A stretch of 64,000 nt of DNA, from NCBI RefSeq assembly GCF_963675635.1, contig NZ_OY776488.1:1649501-1713500 (forward strand). Reading direction: 5' to 3'. This DNA is from an uncultured Pseudodesulfovibrio sp. GTDB lineage: Bacteria > Desulfobacterota > Desulfovibrionia > Desulfovibrionales > Desulfovibrionaceae. Positions within the stretch are counted from its first letter, which is position 1, and each line of letters begins with the position of its first letter. Shown here in pieces: positions 1-9,518 of the stretch. Below the pieces are notes generated by a model that was given only the letters and a program-made list of their open reading frames with translations, made no database searches and had not been told where the DNA came from. Both the position numbers and the translations under genes were made by a program.

Positions 1-232
1 TGACCAGACGCATCAGCTTATGAATACGGTAGACATCACGCAGTCGGAACAGGTATTCCTCCGCACTTGTCTTCTTGGGGCTGATCCAACCGAGGTCGAC
101 CAGTTCAGCCACCGTAGCAGGCTCGATATTGGTCAATTGAACCAACTCCGACCACGCTACATATTCACTTCGCTCCGGCAGATGAAGACCGGGCAGATGC
201 ATCAACATTTCCTGAAGTTTTCGTGTCGTCAT
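1..232 (-). CDS. cbpM: CbpM-like chaperone modulator (partial, C-terminus off the window)
   Basis: Read on the minus strand, a frame opens with ATG at 232 (MTTRKLQEMLMHLPG) and runs off the left edge without a stop. It shows a MerR-like helix-turn-helix arrangement (WSELVQLTNIEPATVAELVD, then LGWISP and a YLFRLRDVYRI stretch), as in CbpM, the small protein that binds the J domain of CbpA and inhibits it. It lies 12 nt downstream of cbpA in the same direction, the usual cbpA-cbpM operon order. The fold assignment is from sequence pattern plus context; the missing C-terminus prevents a length check. Confidence 0.8.
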   Translation of the reverse strand, partial: MTTRKLQEMLMHLPGLHLPERSEYVAWSELVQLTNIEPATVAELVDLGWISPKKTSAEEYLFRLRDVYRIHKLMRLV

Positions 233-244
233 TGTTCAATTCCC

Positions 245-1222
245 TTAGAAATTTCTCGGCGTGAAATCTGATACTTCCTGCATCTTTTCCCACAGCTCAC
301 GTTCTTCGTTCGAAAGCCGTTCCGGCACCTGAATCATGATACGCACGAACTGATCGCCCTTTTTCGCACCGGCTCCAAGGCCTCTGCCCTTGATACGCAA
401 CTTCTTGCCGGAACCGATACCCGCCGGGATCTTCATTTCCACGGCCCCATCCAAAGTGGGAATCCGCAGGCTCGCACCCAATGCAGCTTCCCACGGGGAC
501 AAAGGCAGATCGAGAACAACGTCTGCGTCCGTGACTTTAAACATGTGGTGCGGCATCAGTCTGATCTTGAGATATAGGTCTCCCTTGGGGCCGCCGCCCA
601 TGCCGGGGTTACCCTGTCCTGCCAGACGGATCTTCTGTCCATCCTTGATACCTGGCGGAACGTTGATCTCCAAAGTCTTGGTGGTCATGCGAGGAATGCC
701 TTCCGGGCCTGACGTCTGTTCCTGCACGGTGATGGATTTCTTGCCGCCACGGTAGGCCTCTTCAAGGGTCATCTCATAGGTCGCCTCGGAATCGGAACCG
801 CGCCGAGGACGCTGCTGATAACCACCGCCACCAAAGCCACCCTGCTGAAAACCACCGCGAAAAGTTGCTCCGCCCGGGCCTGCGGCGCCACCAAAAATGG
901 TCTCGAAAAAGTCAGAGAACCCTGCGCCGCCGCCAAAACCACCACCGCCACCATACTGCATGTTCTCATAGCCTGGCGGCGGCTGGAAGTTCTGCCCATG
1001 CTCCCAATTGGAGCCGAACTGGTCATAGAGTTTGCGCTTCTTCTCGTCCTTCAGGACTTCATAGGCTTCATTGATTTCCTTGAATTTGGCTTCCGCTTCC
1101 GCATTGTTCGGATTAAGATCAGGATGATACTTTCGGGCCAACTTTTTGAAGGCCTTGCTTATTTCATCCCTTGATGCGGATCGGGAAACCCCGAGGAGTT
1201 TGTAATAATCTCTATATTCCAT
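245..1222 (-). CDS. cbpA: DnaJ-class co-chaperone CbpA
   Basis: 325 residues. The J domain is at about 1-70 with the HPD motif at 33-35 that stimulates DnaK ATPase. A Gly/Phe-rich linker (about 75-140) follows, then two beta-barrel substrate-binding domains. The four CxxCxGxG zinc repeats of true DnaJ are absent, so this is CbpA (type II Hsp40) rather than DnaJ. The start [12 protein letters not shown] is the family start. cbpM follows directly. Upstream on the minus strand a TTGACA element lies at 1305..1300, but no convincing -10 box or CIRCE element was seen. Confidence 0.93.
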   Translation of the reverse strand: MEYRDYYKLLGVSRSASRDEISKAFKKLARKYHPDLNPNNAEAEAKFKEINEAYEVLKDEKKRKLYDQFGSNWEHGQNFQPPPGYENMQYGGGGGFGGGAGFSDFFETIFGGAAGPGGATFRGGFQQGGFGGGGYQQRPRRGSDSEATYEMTLEEAYRGGKKSITVQEQTSGPEGIPRMTTKTLEINVPPGIKDGQKIRLAGQGNPGMGGGPKGDLYLKIRLMPHHMFKVTDADVVLDLPLSPWEAALGASLRIPTLDGAVEMKIPAGIGSGKKLRIKGRGLGAGAKKGDQFVRIMIQVPERLSNEERELWEKMQEVSDFTPRNF

Positions 1223-1370
1223 TCGAGTCGTGTTCCTTTCCTGAAAACAAAAAATATATTTTCGCTGATGCTTTTCTAAGTTAATATGCTCTCACTCTGT
1301 GTCAAGTGCACAGGAAGAAACATTTTACAGGTTTTCCACAAAGTTTTCCACAGAACATTCAGGAGGATTC

Positions 1371-1928
1371 ATGAAAAGACACAAACTGGTACTCTCCAGC
1401 CTGCTGATGCTTTGTCTTCTATTGTCTAGCATAGCCTGGACGCCATGGGGAGCCATATACGGCAGTGCCCGTGACGAACGCAGCGTAGGGGATCAAGCCG
1501 TCGACAAGGAAATCTCCCTCTCCATAAAAAAATCCATGGCAGACAAGGATGGGGAGAAAGCTCTCCAGATACATGTCTATTGTTTTCTAAAGCACGTCTA
1601 TCTTATAGGTGCCATCAATGACACTGCGTTCCAGTCCTTTGCCATCAAAACCGCCAAGGCCACTCAAGACGTAAAGAAAGTCACCAACTATTTTGTGAAG
1701 GAATCCGACACCACCGCCGATGATCTAAAGATCACCGCCAAAGTGCGTGCTGCACTCATTGCCGAGGGAGACCTCTCAGCCACGCAGATCGAGCAGGAAA
1801 CCATGAACGGAGAAGTGGTTCTGCTCGGGATGGTCCGCAGCAAAAAGGACGCTCAACTCGCTATCAAAACAGCCAGAGGAGTGGACGGTGTCCGCAAAGT
1901 AACGTCCTTCATGATCCCAAGCAATTGA
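1371..1928 (+). CDS. Exported BON-domain protein (OsmY-like)
   Basis: 185 residues from the ATG at 1371, chosen over an upstream in-frame start because AGGAGG sits at 1361-1366. The N-terminus MKRHKLVLSSLLMLCLLLS is a Sec signal peptide. Two BON repeats follow (about 45-110 and 118-185), with the typical endings DVKKVTNYF and VDGVRKVTSF. BON domains bind membranes or phospholipids, and OsmY-type proteins protect the periplasm under stress. It is transcribed alone, divergent from cbpA. A second two-BON protein lies at 46518. Confidence 0.8.
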   Translation: MKRHKLVLSSLLMLCLLLSSIAWTPWGAIYGSARDERSVGDQAVDKEISLSIKKSMADKDGEKALQIHVYCFLKHVYLIGAINDTAFQSFAIKTAKATQDVKKVTNYFVKESDTTADDLKITAKVRAALIAEGDLSATQIEQETMNGEVVLLGMVRSKKDAQLAIKTARGVDGVRKVTSFMIPSN

Positions 1929-1944
1929 TCGACACCACACACAG

Positions 1945-1963
1945 AACACTCAGCATGAGTGTT
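1945..1963. terminator. Hairpin between convergent genes
   Basis: AACACTCA (1945-1952) and TGAGTGTT (1956-1963) form a perfect 8-bp stem with a GCA loop. It sits between the convergent BON and rhomboid genes and could serve both. The T tract is weak. Confidence 0.55.
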
Positions 1964-1964
1964 T

Positions 1965-2690
1965 CTATGTTTCCTCGTCGTAGTCCTTTGTGTCCGGGTT
2001 ATAACAGTATTTGCAATAACCCGGACGCCTGAACCACCGAATAAGAACCGCTCCCGCTATAAAGCCGCCGACATGCGCCCACCATGCTACGCCATGCGCG
2101 CCCTGTTGTACCGATGACGAAAGCCCCGACGCAATTTGTGAAATGAACCAGATGCTGAGGAAGAAGGCTGAAGGCACCTGAAAAAAAAGCGGAATAATAA
2201 TGATCGGGACAAGGATGGTCACCCGGCCATGGGGATACAGGAAAACATATGCCCCCATGACTCCGGCCACGGCCCCGGACGCACCAACAATAGGAATGGT
2301 CGAATCCGATTCAAACACCATATGCAGGCTCACCGCCGCCAAACCACACAACAAATAGAACAATACGAACTGACCGTGACCTGTCACGTCTTCAATGTTG
2401 TCTCCGAACAGCCAGAGCATCCACATATTCATTATGATATGCAGCCAGCCCCCATGTAGGAACATGTAGGAAAAAAGCGGCCACCCCAACGTGTCGGGAT
2501 ACCCTGCCCATGCGGCCCAATCAGGAGAAAAGAACCGGGCGGGGACAACCCCGAACACATGATAGAGGGATGCGATGTCAAGCGGTCCCAACGTCTGAGT
2601 GTAGAGAAAAACCAGCGCATTGGTGACAATGATGAGGCCCACCCCAAACGGGGTGGTCACCCTCGGCACATTGTCACGAATGGGGATCAT
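1965..2690 (-). CDS. Rhomboid-family intramembrane serine protease
   Basis: 241 residues from MIPIRDNVPRV at 2690, the common rhomboid start. The ATG overlaps the stop codon of the upstream fusion gene (ATGA), so the two are probably translationally coupled. About six membrane segments are visible. The catalytic serine motif GASGAVAG and the catalytic histidine in HVGGFIAG are both present, so the protein should be an active membrane protease. The C-terminal tail after the last helix has two cysteines (CKYCYNP). The natural substrate cannot be told from the sequence. Confidence 0.9.
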   Translation of the reverse strand: MIPIRDNVPRVTTPFGVGLIIVTNALVFLYTQTLGPLDIASLYHVFGVVPARFFSPDWAAWAGYPDTLGWPLFSYMFLHGGWLHIIMNMWMLWLFGDNIEDVTGHGQFVLFYLLCGLAAVSLHMVFESDSTIPIVGASGAVAGVMGAYVFLYPHGRVTILVPIIIIPLFFQVPSAFFLSIWFISQIASGLSSSVQQGAHGVAWWAHVGGFIAGAVLIRWFRRPGYCKYCYNPDTKDYDEET

Positions 2691-4363
2691 GCATCCGCTC
2701 CCTCGGCCGCGAATTCTTCGGCCAGATCGGGCCACAGTCCTTCCATCCACCCCTCGAACTCTCGGTTACGACGATCAGCTTTGTCGCTGGCATAATCCCG
2801 CAACTTCTCAGCCTCGGCAAGCAAGTCTTCAACACCGCCGGCATTGTTCAACACAAGGTCACACGCTGCGAGCTTGTCTGGCTCAGGCCACTGCCAGGAA
2901 TCGAACACAGCGAGGGTTTCTGGAGTCAGTCGCCGTTTTTCACGCAGTTCACCTGTCCGTTTTTCTTCCGGGCAAGACACACCTGCCACCATGTCAACAC
3001 GTCCCGTCTTGTGCCATCCAGACTCCAATAGAAGCGGAATTTCGGCATAGGCGGAGACCTCATCACGATGCATCGCGAAAAACTCTTCACACGCATGACG
3101 AACCATCGGATGAATCAAATCCATGACCTCTCGGCGCATGGTCTCCGAAGTCTCCATGGCTCGAAATAACTCCGGTTTGTTCACACTGCCGTCTTCAAGG
3201 GTATAGCGACCACCGAACCGTTGCCGGATCATGGAAGCGCCATCGCCATCCGGACCATAGAGTGCGGCCACAGAATCATCTGCACTGAAACATGGAAGCC
3301 CCAGGCCCCGCAGGGATTCAAGCAGAGTGGACTTGCCGCATCCGGGCATACCGACGATCCCCACACGCAGACACTCACGAGTCAGCCCGGACAGTAACGC
3401 CTGGAAATCCTCAGGCGGAGCCTGCCATCGCGTGATCTTCTCGCCTGTCACGGGATGTGTAATGGAAAGATAAAAGGCATGAAGCATTTGTCGCGGAGCC
3501 AGTGCGGCCAAGGAGTCGGGCCTCCGCGACCATTCGACGTTTTCCCGCGGACCATATGTCGCATCGCCCAGAAGCGGATGTCCAATGTGCGCCATGTGCA
3601 CACGAATCTGATGGGTGCGCCCTGTATGAATACGCACGGCCACCAACGAGGCCAGACCTCGCGGACCGGTCCAAAGGACACGATACTCGCTCCGGGCCTC
3701 GCGTCCGCCTTTCTCGACAACAGCCATGCGTGTCTTCTGATTCGGATGACGTCCCATGGGCGCATCAATGGTGCCATAAGGTTGGGACGGACAACCATAC
3801 ACAATAGCGAGGTACACCTTGTGCACTCTGCGTTCGGCGAAATCCGAAGCCAGTTTCAATCGAGCTGCTTCGGTCCGGGCAACAGCCATGATGCCGGACG
3901 TATCCTTGTCGAGTCTATGCACTATGCCGGGACGCTGTTCGTCCATGCCCGATACATCGGCTGCAATATCAGGCCACTGATGCAACAGGTAATTGACCAG
4001 CGTCGGACCAGATTCAGCGGGCGCAGGATGCGTCGTCACTCCTGCGCTTTTCTCCACCACGAGCATATGCTCGTCCTCAAACAGCACAGGCAGATCGCCA
4101 GAAATGGATTCGGGGGCTTGGTCTCCCACCAGCACGTCTTCGGCCCCGATGGAAACCTGCTCGCCGCCCTGCAATTTATATTTACCTTTGGTCACGGCCT
4201 GTCCATCGACCAAAGCCATACCGGATTCAATCCAGGATTTGACCCGTCCGCGTGAGACTCCTTCATCTGCCAGTTCGCGCCCCCAGAATTTATCCAGACG
4301 CACTCCCCTGTCCGAGAAGTCCACGTTCCTCTTCCATATGTTCATTTTTTTATCTTCAACCAT
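2687..4363 (-). CDS. Fusion: RluD-type pseudouridine synthase plus dephospho-CoA kinase
   Basis: 558 residues in one uninterrupted frame. Residues ~18-75 form an S4 RNA-binding domain. Residues ~90-315 are an RsuA/RluA-type pseudouridine synthase with catalytic Asp152 in HRLDKDTSG and the HTGRTHQIRVH motif. Residues ~332-540 are CoaE-like, with the P-loop GMPGCGKS at 338-345, and would phosphorylate dephospho-CoA in the last step of CoA synthesis. Each half is near full family length and keeps its key motifs, so both may be active. The start may instead be M7 (MNIWKRNV). The rhomboid gene overlaps the 3' end by 4 nt. Confidence 0.9.
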   Translation of the reverse strand: MVEDKKMNIWKRNVDFSDRGVRLDKFWGRELADEGVSRGRVKSWIESGMALVDGQAVTKGKYKLQGGEQVSIGAEDVLVGDQAPESISGDLPVLFEDEHMLVVEKSAGVTTHPAPAESGPTLVNYLLHQWPDIAADVSGMDEQRPGIVHRLDKDTSGIMAVARTEAARLKLASDFAERRVHKVYLAIVYGCPSQPYGTIDAPMGRHPNQKTRMAVVEKGGREARSEYRVLWTGPRGLASLVAVRIHTGRTHQIRVHMAHIGHPLLGDATYGPRENVEWSRRPDSLAALAPRQMLHAFYLSITHPVTGEKITRWQAPPEDFQALLSGLTRECLRVGIVGMPGCGKSTLLESLRGLGLPCFSADDSVAALYGPDGDGASMIRQRFGGRYTLEDGSVNKPELFRAMETSETMRREVMDLIHPMVRHACEEFFAMHRDEVSAYAEIPLLLESGWHKTGRVDMVAGVSCPEEKRTGELREKRRLTPETLAVFDSWQWPEPDKLAACDLVLNNAGGVEDLLAEAEKLRDYASDKADRRNREFEGWMEGLWPDLAEEFAAEGADA

Positions 4364-4541
4364 GAAAAGGACGATATACCGGGAATCATTGGAAAGTAAA
4401 ATTCAAATTGATTTTATACATTCTCGGGAGCAAAAATTGGGTCTTGACCCACGACGTCCATCAGCTTAGAAAAGGGAAATTTTGCGCAATCGCAACTTTC
4501 ATCAAGATATTTTATAAAACACCAGCCCACAAGGAGGGCCT

Positions 4542-5168
4542 GTGGCCTTACATCTGGTAGATCACCCGCTTATCCGACACAAAGTCGGTCTGCTTCGAGC
4601 CTACGACGTTTCAACTAGCCATTTTCGAACCCTGTCCAACGAAATCACCCGTCTTCTGACCTATGAAGCCACAAAAGACTTCGAGACCGAGAAGAAGACC
4701 ATTAAGGGTTGGGCCGGTGACGTCGAAGTCGACTGCATCAAGGGCAAAATGGTCACGGTAGTGCCCATTCTGCGCGCAGGACTTGGCATGATGGACGGTG
4801 TGTTCGACATGATCCCCGGTGCCAAGGCGTCCGTTGTCGGTTTCTACCGCGACGAGGAAACCCTTGAACCTGTCCAGTACTACGTCAAGCTCGCCACCAA
4901 GATCGAAGAACGCACTGCGCTCATTCTCGATCCCATGCTGGCCACCGGCGGTACTTTGGACGCAACTATCCGTCTGCTCAAGGACGCTGGCTGCAAATCC
5001 ATTCGCGGTCTGTTCCTGTGTGCCGCGCCCGAAGGCGTCGAGCGCATCCTCAAGGATCATCCCGAAGTGGATATTTACACTGCCGCCGTCGACGAACGGC
5101 TTAATGACATCGGATATATCATTCCCGGTCTTGGAGACGCGGGAGACAAGATATTCGGTACCAAGTAG
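4542..5168 (+). CDS. upp: Uracil phosphoribosyltransferase
   Basis: 208 residues, the normal length for Upp, which makes UMP from uracil and PRPP. The PRPP-binding loop is seen as [15 protein letters not shown], and the C-terminus [13 protein letters not shown] is characteristic. The start is GTG at 4542 with a strong AAGGAGG at 4531-4537. It is followed by its own terminator, then by the uracil permease uraA on the same strand, so uptake and salvage sit together. Confidence 0.97.
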   Translation: MALHLVDHPLIRHKVGLLRAYDVSTSHFRTLSNEITRLLTYEATKDFETEKKTIKGWAGDVEVDCIKGKMVTVVPILRAGLGMMDGVFDMIPGAKASVVGFYRDEETLEPVQYYVKLATKIEERTALILDPMLATGGTLDATIRLLKDAGCKSIRGLFLCAAPEGVERILKDHPEVDIYTAAVDERLNDIGYIIPGLGDAGDKIFGTK

Positions 5169-5174
5169 GTATTG

Positions 5175-5202
5175 AGACACGCTTCACAGCGTGTCTTTTT
5201 TT
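5175..5202 (+). terminator. Rho-independent terminator after upp
   Basis: AGACACGC (5175-5182) pairs perfectly with GCGTGTCT (5189-5196), followed by a run of T residues to 5202. Confidence 0.85.
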
Positions 5203-5306
5203 GGTGTTTTTCTGGGGGCAATCTATAAATGGCGCTCCGGGAAGCTTATACGGCACTGCACAAAGAGCTTCCACGGTATCGCCCGAGAGGAGGAGTTGGT
5301 AAAACC

Positions 5307-6677
5307 ATGAGTAACATTCATTCCACCGAGTACAATTTCAGACCCAAAGACGCGCTGCTCGGCGCGCAAATGCTTTTCGTCGCTTTCGGCGCACTGGTGC
5401 TGGTCCCGCTGCTGACCGGCCTTGACGCCAACGTGGCCTTGTTTACAGCAGGTGCCGGTACACTGGTCTTTCAGGTCATCACCCGAGGCAAGGTTCCTGT
5501 TTTCCTGGCATCATCTTTTGCCTTCATCGCTCCCATCATTTACGGCGTCCAGACCTGGGGCATCCCCGCCACCATGTGCGGCCTGATCGGTGCCGGTCTG
5601 CTCTACGTCATACTCAGCTTTCTCATCCGCATTTACGGATCCGAAATGCTGCGCCGCGTACTGCCTCCGATCGTCACCGGCCCGGTCATCATGGTCATCG
5701 GCCTGATTCTGGCTCCGGTTGCCGTCAACATGGCCATGGGCCGTACTGGCGACGGTGGAGCATGGCTTGTGCCCAACACCACCGCCATGATCATCGCAGG
5801 CGTTGCGCTGCTGACCACGATCTTCGCTTCCCTGCTCGGCAAGGGCTGGATAAAGCTCATCCCGATTCTGCTCGGCATCACTGTCGGCTATATTACATCC
5901 CTTATTCTGGACGCCACAGGTTTCTCTGCAGCCCAGCAGGCCGCATTTGATCCCGGCACCCTCCAGAATTGGACTGCCCCTGCGCTCGTCAGTTTTTCCA
6001 AGATAGCCGATGCCCCGATCCTGGCAATCCCCAACTTCGTATTCCCCACCTGGAATCTTGAAGCCATCCTGTTCATTGTCCCGGTAGCAATCGCTCCGGC
6101 CATCGAGCACTTCGGAGACATCCTCGCTATTGGCGGCATTTCCGGTAAGGATTACGTCAAAGATCCCGGTGTGCAGAACACCCTGCTCGGCGACGGTGTT
6201 GCCACTTCCCTGGCAGCCTGTCTCGGCGGCCCCCCGAACACCACATACTCCGAGGTTTCCGGCGCAGTGGCTCTGACCCGCTCCTTCAACCCGGCGATCA
6301 TGACATGGGCTGCCATCACCGCCATTCTGCTGGCCTTTGTCGGCAAGCTCGGCGCATTCCTCGGCACCATCCCAGTTCCTGTCATGGGCGGCATCATGAT
6401 CCTGCTGTTCGGCGCTATCACCGTCATCGGCATCAACACCCTGGTTCGTGCCGGAACTGACCTGATGCTCCCGCGCAACCTCGCAATTGTGGCCATGATT
6501 CTGGTCTTCGGTATCGGCGGCATGAGCTTTGACCTCGTTATCGTCAAACTCGGCGGTATCGGTCTGGCCGGTATCCTCGGCGTCGTCCTGAACCTTATCC
6601 TGCCTTGCAAGGACTGCGACCAGCCTTTGCCGGATGAGATCAGCCCCTCAGCCCCGGATCACCACACCGACCTCTAA
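5307..6677 (+). CDS. uraA: Uracil-xanthine permease (NCS2 family, UraA-like)
   Basis: 456 residues from ATG 5307, chosen because AGGAGGAG lies at about 5288-5295; a longer in-frame start at 5229 has no such site. About 12-14 hydrophobic segments match the NCS2 nucleobase:cation symporters. The segment GGPPNTTYSEVSGA is the UraA-type substrate-binding half-helix region. The last residues hold a cytoplasmic CKDCDQ motif. Pairing with upp supports uracil as the substrate. Confidence 0.92.
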   Translation: MSNIHSTEYNFRPKDALLGAQMLFVAFGALVLVPLLTGLDANVALFTAGAGTLVFQVITRGKVPVFLASSFAFIAPIIYGVQTWGIPATMCGLIGAGLLYVILSFLIRIYGSEMLRRVLPPIVTGPVIMVIGLILAPVAVNMAMGRTGDGGAWLVPNTTAMIIAGVALLTTIFASLLGKGWIKLIPILLGITVGYITSLILDATGFSAAQQAAFDPGTLQNWTAPALVSFSKIADAPILAIPNFVFPTWNLEAILFIVPVAIAPAIEHFGDILAIGGISGKDYVKDPGVQNTLLGDGVATSLAACLGGPPNTTYSEVSGAVALTRSFNPAIMTWAAITAILLAFVGKLGAFLGTIPVPVMGGIMILLFGAITVIGINTLVRAGTDLMLPRNLAIVAMILVFGIGGMSFDLVIVKLGGIGLAGILGVVLNLILPCKDCDQPLPDEISPSAPDHHTDL

Positions 6678-6692
6678 GATATAAACGCATTC

Positions 6693-6727
6693 AAAGCCCC
6701 TCTTCATGGAAGAGGGGCTTTTCTTTT
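6693..6727 (+). terminator. Rho-independent terminator after uraA
   Basis: A 13-bp perfect stem, 6693-6705 with 6709-6721 (AAAGCCCCTCTTC and its complement), followed by TTCTTTT. Confidence 0.9.
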
Positions 6728-6908
6728 GCCCTTCCTCCACCCACATATCTTCATTTCGCCATTTCTCATTCACGACTCACGCGAAAAATAACAAGACGCA
6801 GTCGCAAGACATATAAACCAACGTAAATGAGGTGCTGCAAAGGATCATGTTTCAATAGACCCGTTGGGCATAAATGCGTAGTATTCGCGAGCAATCAAGG
6901 GAGATGCA

Positions 6909-7664
6909 ATGCGTGAAACCGTGACCGGACTGGTCCTGACATACAATGGTGAACGGCTGCTTGAAAAATGCCTCAAGTCGCTCGATTTTTGTGACGAGAT
7001 TCTCGTCGTTGATTCCGATTCTTCTGACCGGACCCGGGAAATAGCTCAAGCGTGCGGCGCACGAGTCATAGTCAATCCATGGCCTGGCCCAGTAGCCCAA
7101 TTCAAACTGGCACTCGCAGAAATCACCACGACGTGGGTTGTTTCATTGGATCAGGACGAATACCTCACAGATGAGTTGCGCAAAAACATTCTTGACAAAC
7201 TATCCAAAAAAGAACGAGTCGCCGGGTATTACGTGCCGAGAAGCTCCTTCTATTTCAACAGGTTCATGAAGCATTCCGGATGGTATCCCGATTATCTGTT
7301 CCGAGTCTTTCAATCCGGCAAGATGGAAGTTACGGCTTCAGGCGCCCATTACCACTTCAAACCACGCGGCGAGACCATCAAATTGTCAGGCGACATTCTC
7401 CATTACCCCTATGAATCCTTTCAACAGCACATGGATAAAATCAACTACTACGCTGAAGAAGGTGCCGCCGCACTCCGCGAAAAGGGCAAGCGGGGGGGGA
7501 TGCTCAACGCCTTGCTCCATGCCACGGTCCGCTTCATCAAAATCTACTTTTTGAAGCTCGGATTTCTGGATGGCAAAGCCGGATTTTGCAACGCTCTGGC
7601 CGGATACTATTACACTTTTCAGAAGTACATCCGGGTGGACGAAAAAGGCAAATGGGGAGAATAA
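6909..7664 (+). CDS. Family 2 glycosyltransferase, WaaE/KdtX-like
   Basis: 251 residues. The GT-A fold begins with VTGLVLTYNGERLLEKCLKS and has the DEILVVDSDSSDRT nucleotide-binding segment and a DQDEY acidic motif for metal-sugar binding. Length and the YYVPRSSFYFNRFMKHSGWY segment match the WaaE/KdtX group, which adds a sugar to the LPS core. No membrane segment is predicted. GGGAGA lies just before the ATG. The donor and acceptor are not determined. Confidence 0.8.
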   Translation: MRETVTGLVLTYNGERLLEKCLKSLDFCDEILVVDSDSSDRTREIAQACGARVIVNPWPGPVAQFKLALAEITTTWVVSLDQDEYLTDELRKNILDKLSKKERVAGYYVPRSSFYFNRFMKHSGWYPDYLFRVFQSGKMEVTASGAHYHFKPRGETIKLSGDILHYPYESFQQHMDKINYYAEEGAAALREKGKRGGMLNALLHATVRFIKIYFLKLGFLDGKAGFCNALAGYYYTFQKYIRVDEKGKWGE

Positions 7665-7758
7665 AACGGTTCCCAATTTTTAAACATGGTATTCCTAAAC
7701 GACTATGTTTGTGATAATGACTACCACATCATACTGACTTTTTTCTTTGGAGGAAAAA

Positions 7759-8589
7759 ATGGGAGAGTTCAACCCCCAGGTGCTTTTTGATACCGCAATG
7801 TACTATGCCACTACTTATGGCGTAAAGCTCATTGTGGCTCTGATAATTTTCATTGTGGGACGGATTATCGCTCGCTATCTGGCCAACCTGACACGCAAGG
7901 TCATGCTCAAGGCCAAAATGGATGAAACGCTCGGCACGTTCCTGCGAAATATCATCTATTACGCCCTGCTTGCTGCCGTGATTATAGCTGCACTCGGCCA
8001 GGCCGGAATCAACGTAACCTCCTTCCTCGCAGTACTCGGTGCCGCCGGTTTGGCTGTCGGTCTCGCTCTCAAGGACTCCCTGTCCAACTTTGCAGCCGGC
8101 GTCATCCTTATCATGATGAATTTCTTCAAGAAAGGTGACTACATCACAGCAGGCGGAGAATCCGGCACTGTCAAGGCAATCAGCATCTTCAATACGGTTC
8201 TGACGACTCCAGACAACAAGATCATCACCGTTCCCAACTCCGCAATTCTTGGCGGAACCATCACCAATGTCACGGCCAATCCAACGCGCCGTGTAGATCT
8301 GGTTATGGGTATTGGATATGGCGACGATGTACTGAAGGCGAAGGCAACCCTGCAAAAGATTCTTGCAGACGAACCACGCGTCCTCGCCGAGCCGGCTCCG
8401 CAGGTGGAAGTCTACGAACTGGCAGACTCCTCAGTCAATTTTGTTGTACGCCCGTGGTGCAAAACAGAAGACTACTGGGGTGTCTACTTCGCTGTCACAG
8501 AGAAAGTGAAAATCGTATTCGATCAGGAAGGTATCTCCATCCCGTACCCGCAGCAGGATGTGCATATGTATACGGTTGACAAGGATTAG
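7759..8589 (+). CDS. mscS: Small-conductance mechanosensitive channel (MscS)
   Basis: 276 residues from ATG 7759, with the SD TTGGAGGA at 7747-7754. The three N-terminal membrane helices end in the Gly/Ala-rich pore helix AGLAVGLALKDSLSNFAAG, followed by the beta domain (GDYITAGGESGTVKAI) and an alpha/beta cage. This is the canonical MscS size and layout; the channel opens under hypo-osmotic shock. It is a single-gene unit ending in a strong terminator. Confidence 0.93.
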   Translation: MGEFNPQVLFDTAMYYATTYGVKLIVALIIFIVGRIIARYLANLTRKVMLKAKMDETLGTFLRNIIYYALLAAVIIAALGQAGINVTSFLAVLGAAGLAVGLALKDSLSNFAAGVILIMMNFFKKGDYITAGGESGTVKAISIFNTVLTTPDNKIITVPNSAILGGTITNVTANPTRRVDLVMGIGYGDDVLKAKATLQKILADEPRVLAEPAPQVEVYELADSSVNFVVRPWCKTEDYWGVYFAVTEKVKIVFDQEGISIPYPQQDVHMYTVDKD

Positions 8590-8676
8590 AAGAGGAATAA
8601 ACCCCGCTTTCAGCGGCCAACAGGGAAGCCCCATCTAAAAGTCCTCTGCCACTTTTGGTTCAAGTCGATAAGTAAA

Positions 8677-8708
8677 AAATCCCCGGAAACAGTTGTTTCC
8701 GGGGATTT
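8677..8708. terminator. Bidirectional terminator between mscS and hisA
   Basis: A perfect 14-bp stem, AAATCCCCGGAAAC (8677-8690) with its complement (8695-8708) and an AGTT loop. A/T tracts on both sides suit the two convergent transcripts. Confidence 0.9.
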
Positions 8709-8789
8709 CTATTATTCCAAAATGACTTGCTACTCCGCACCAAAGGCGGAATCACCTGACATCGCCACCTAACGGCATCTCGACCACAT

Positions 8790-9518
8790 CTACTGTGCGT
8801 CAATCCAGGCGTGAGCTTCTTTGACATCCAGCGTGCCTACATAAATGGCTCGACCGGATATGGCACCCTCAAGCCCCTTCTTGCACAGAGGATAGAGATT
8901 CTTGATGTCGTCCAGGGTGTGCACACCACCAGCCGCGATGACCGGCACGGAAGTCTTGGAACACAGAGCGGCCAGACCTTCGAGGTTAACGCCTGTCTGC
9001 ATACCATCACGGGAAATGTCCGTATAAACGATAAACCGGATACCATCGGCTTCCAGCCGAGGCAGGACTTCATCAATAGTCAGCCCGGCATCCTCGACCC
9101 AGCCCTTGGTCTTGAGTTCTCCACCCACCGCGTCCAGAGAAACACCTATACGACCAGGCAAGGCCTTGCACAATTCGGAAAACAACACAGGATCTTCGAG
9201 TGCCATGGTACCGATAATCAGCCGATGCACACCGGCCTCAATGTACTTTTTGGCAGTGTCGATGTCACGAATGCCACCACCAAGCTGCACCGGAATATCT
9301 ATGGCCGAACAAATGGATTTGATCAGCTCGAAGTTCCTGGGTACGCCAGAAAATGCGCCATCCAAATCAACGACATGCAGAAACCGGGCGCCCAGCTCGG
9401 CCCAGTATTTCGCCTGCGCCACAGGGTCAGTCCCGAATACGGTAACCTGATCCTCCTTACCCTGTGCAAGGCGGACACATTCACCATTTTTTATATCAAC
9501 TGCGGGGAAAAGAATCAT
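8790..9518 (-). CDS. hisA: Phosphoribosylformimino-5-aminoimidazole carboxamide ribotide isomerase
   Basis: 242 residues from [17 protein letters not shown] at 9518, the family start. It is a TIM-barrel isomerase of histidine biosynthesis: the catalytic Asp of AVDIKNG, the VQLGGGIRD phosphate site and the second Asp in [10 protein letters not shown] are visible. The ATG overlaps the upstream lipoprotein stop (ATGA), the second such coupling in hisB-lipoprotein-hisA. Confidence 0.96.
   Translation of the reverse strand: MILFPAVDIKNGECVRLAQGKEDQVTVFGTDPVAQAKYWAELGARFLHVVDLDGAFSGVPRNFELIKSICSAIDIPVQLGGGIRDIDTAKKYIEAGVHRLIIGTMALEDPVLFSELCKALPGRIGVSLDAVGGELKTKGWVEDAGLTIDEVLPRLEADGIRFIVYTDISRDGMQTGVNLEGLAALCSKTSVPVIAAGGVHTLDDIKNLYPLCKKGLEGAISGRAIYVGTLDVKEAHAWIDAQ

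Noticed and set aside
20..271. Plus-strand frame of 83 residues at the left edge
   Set aside because: It is antisense to a CbpM-like gene that fits the cbpA context.
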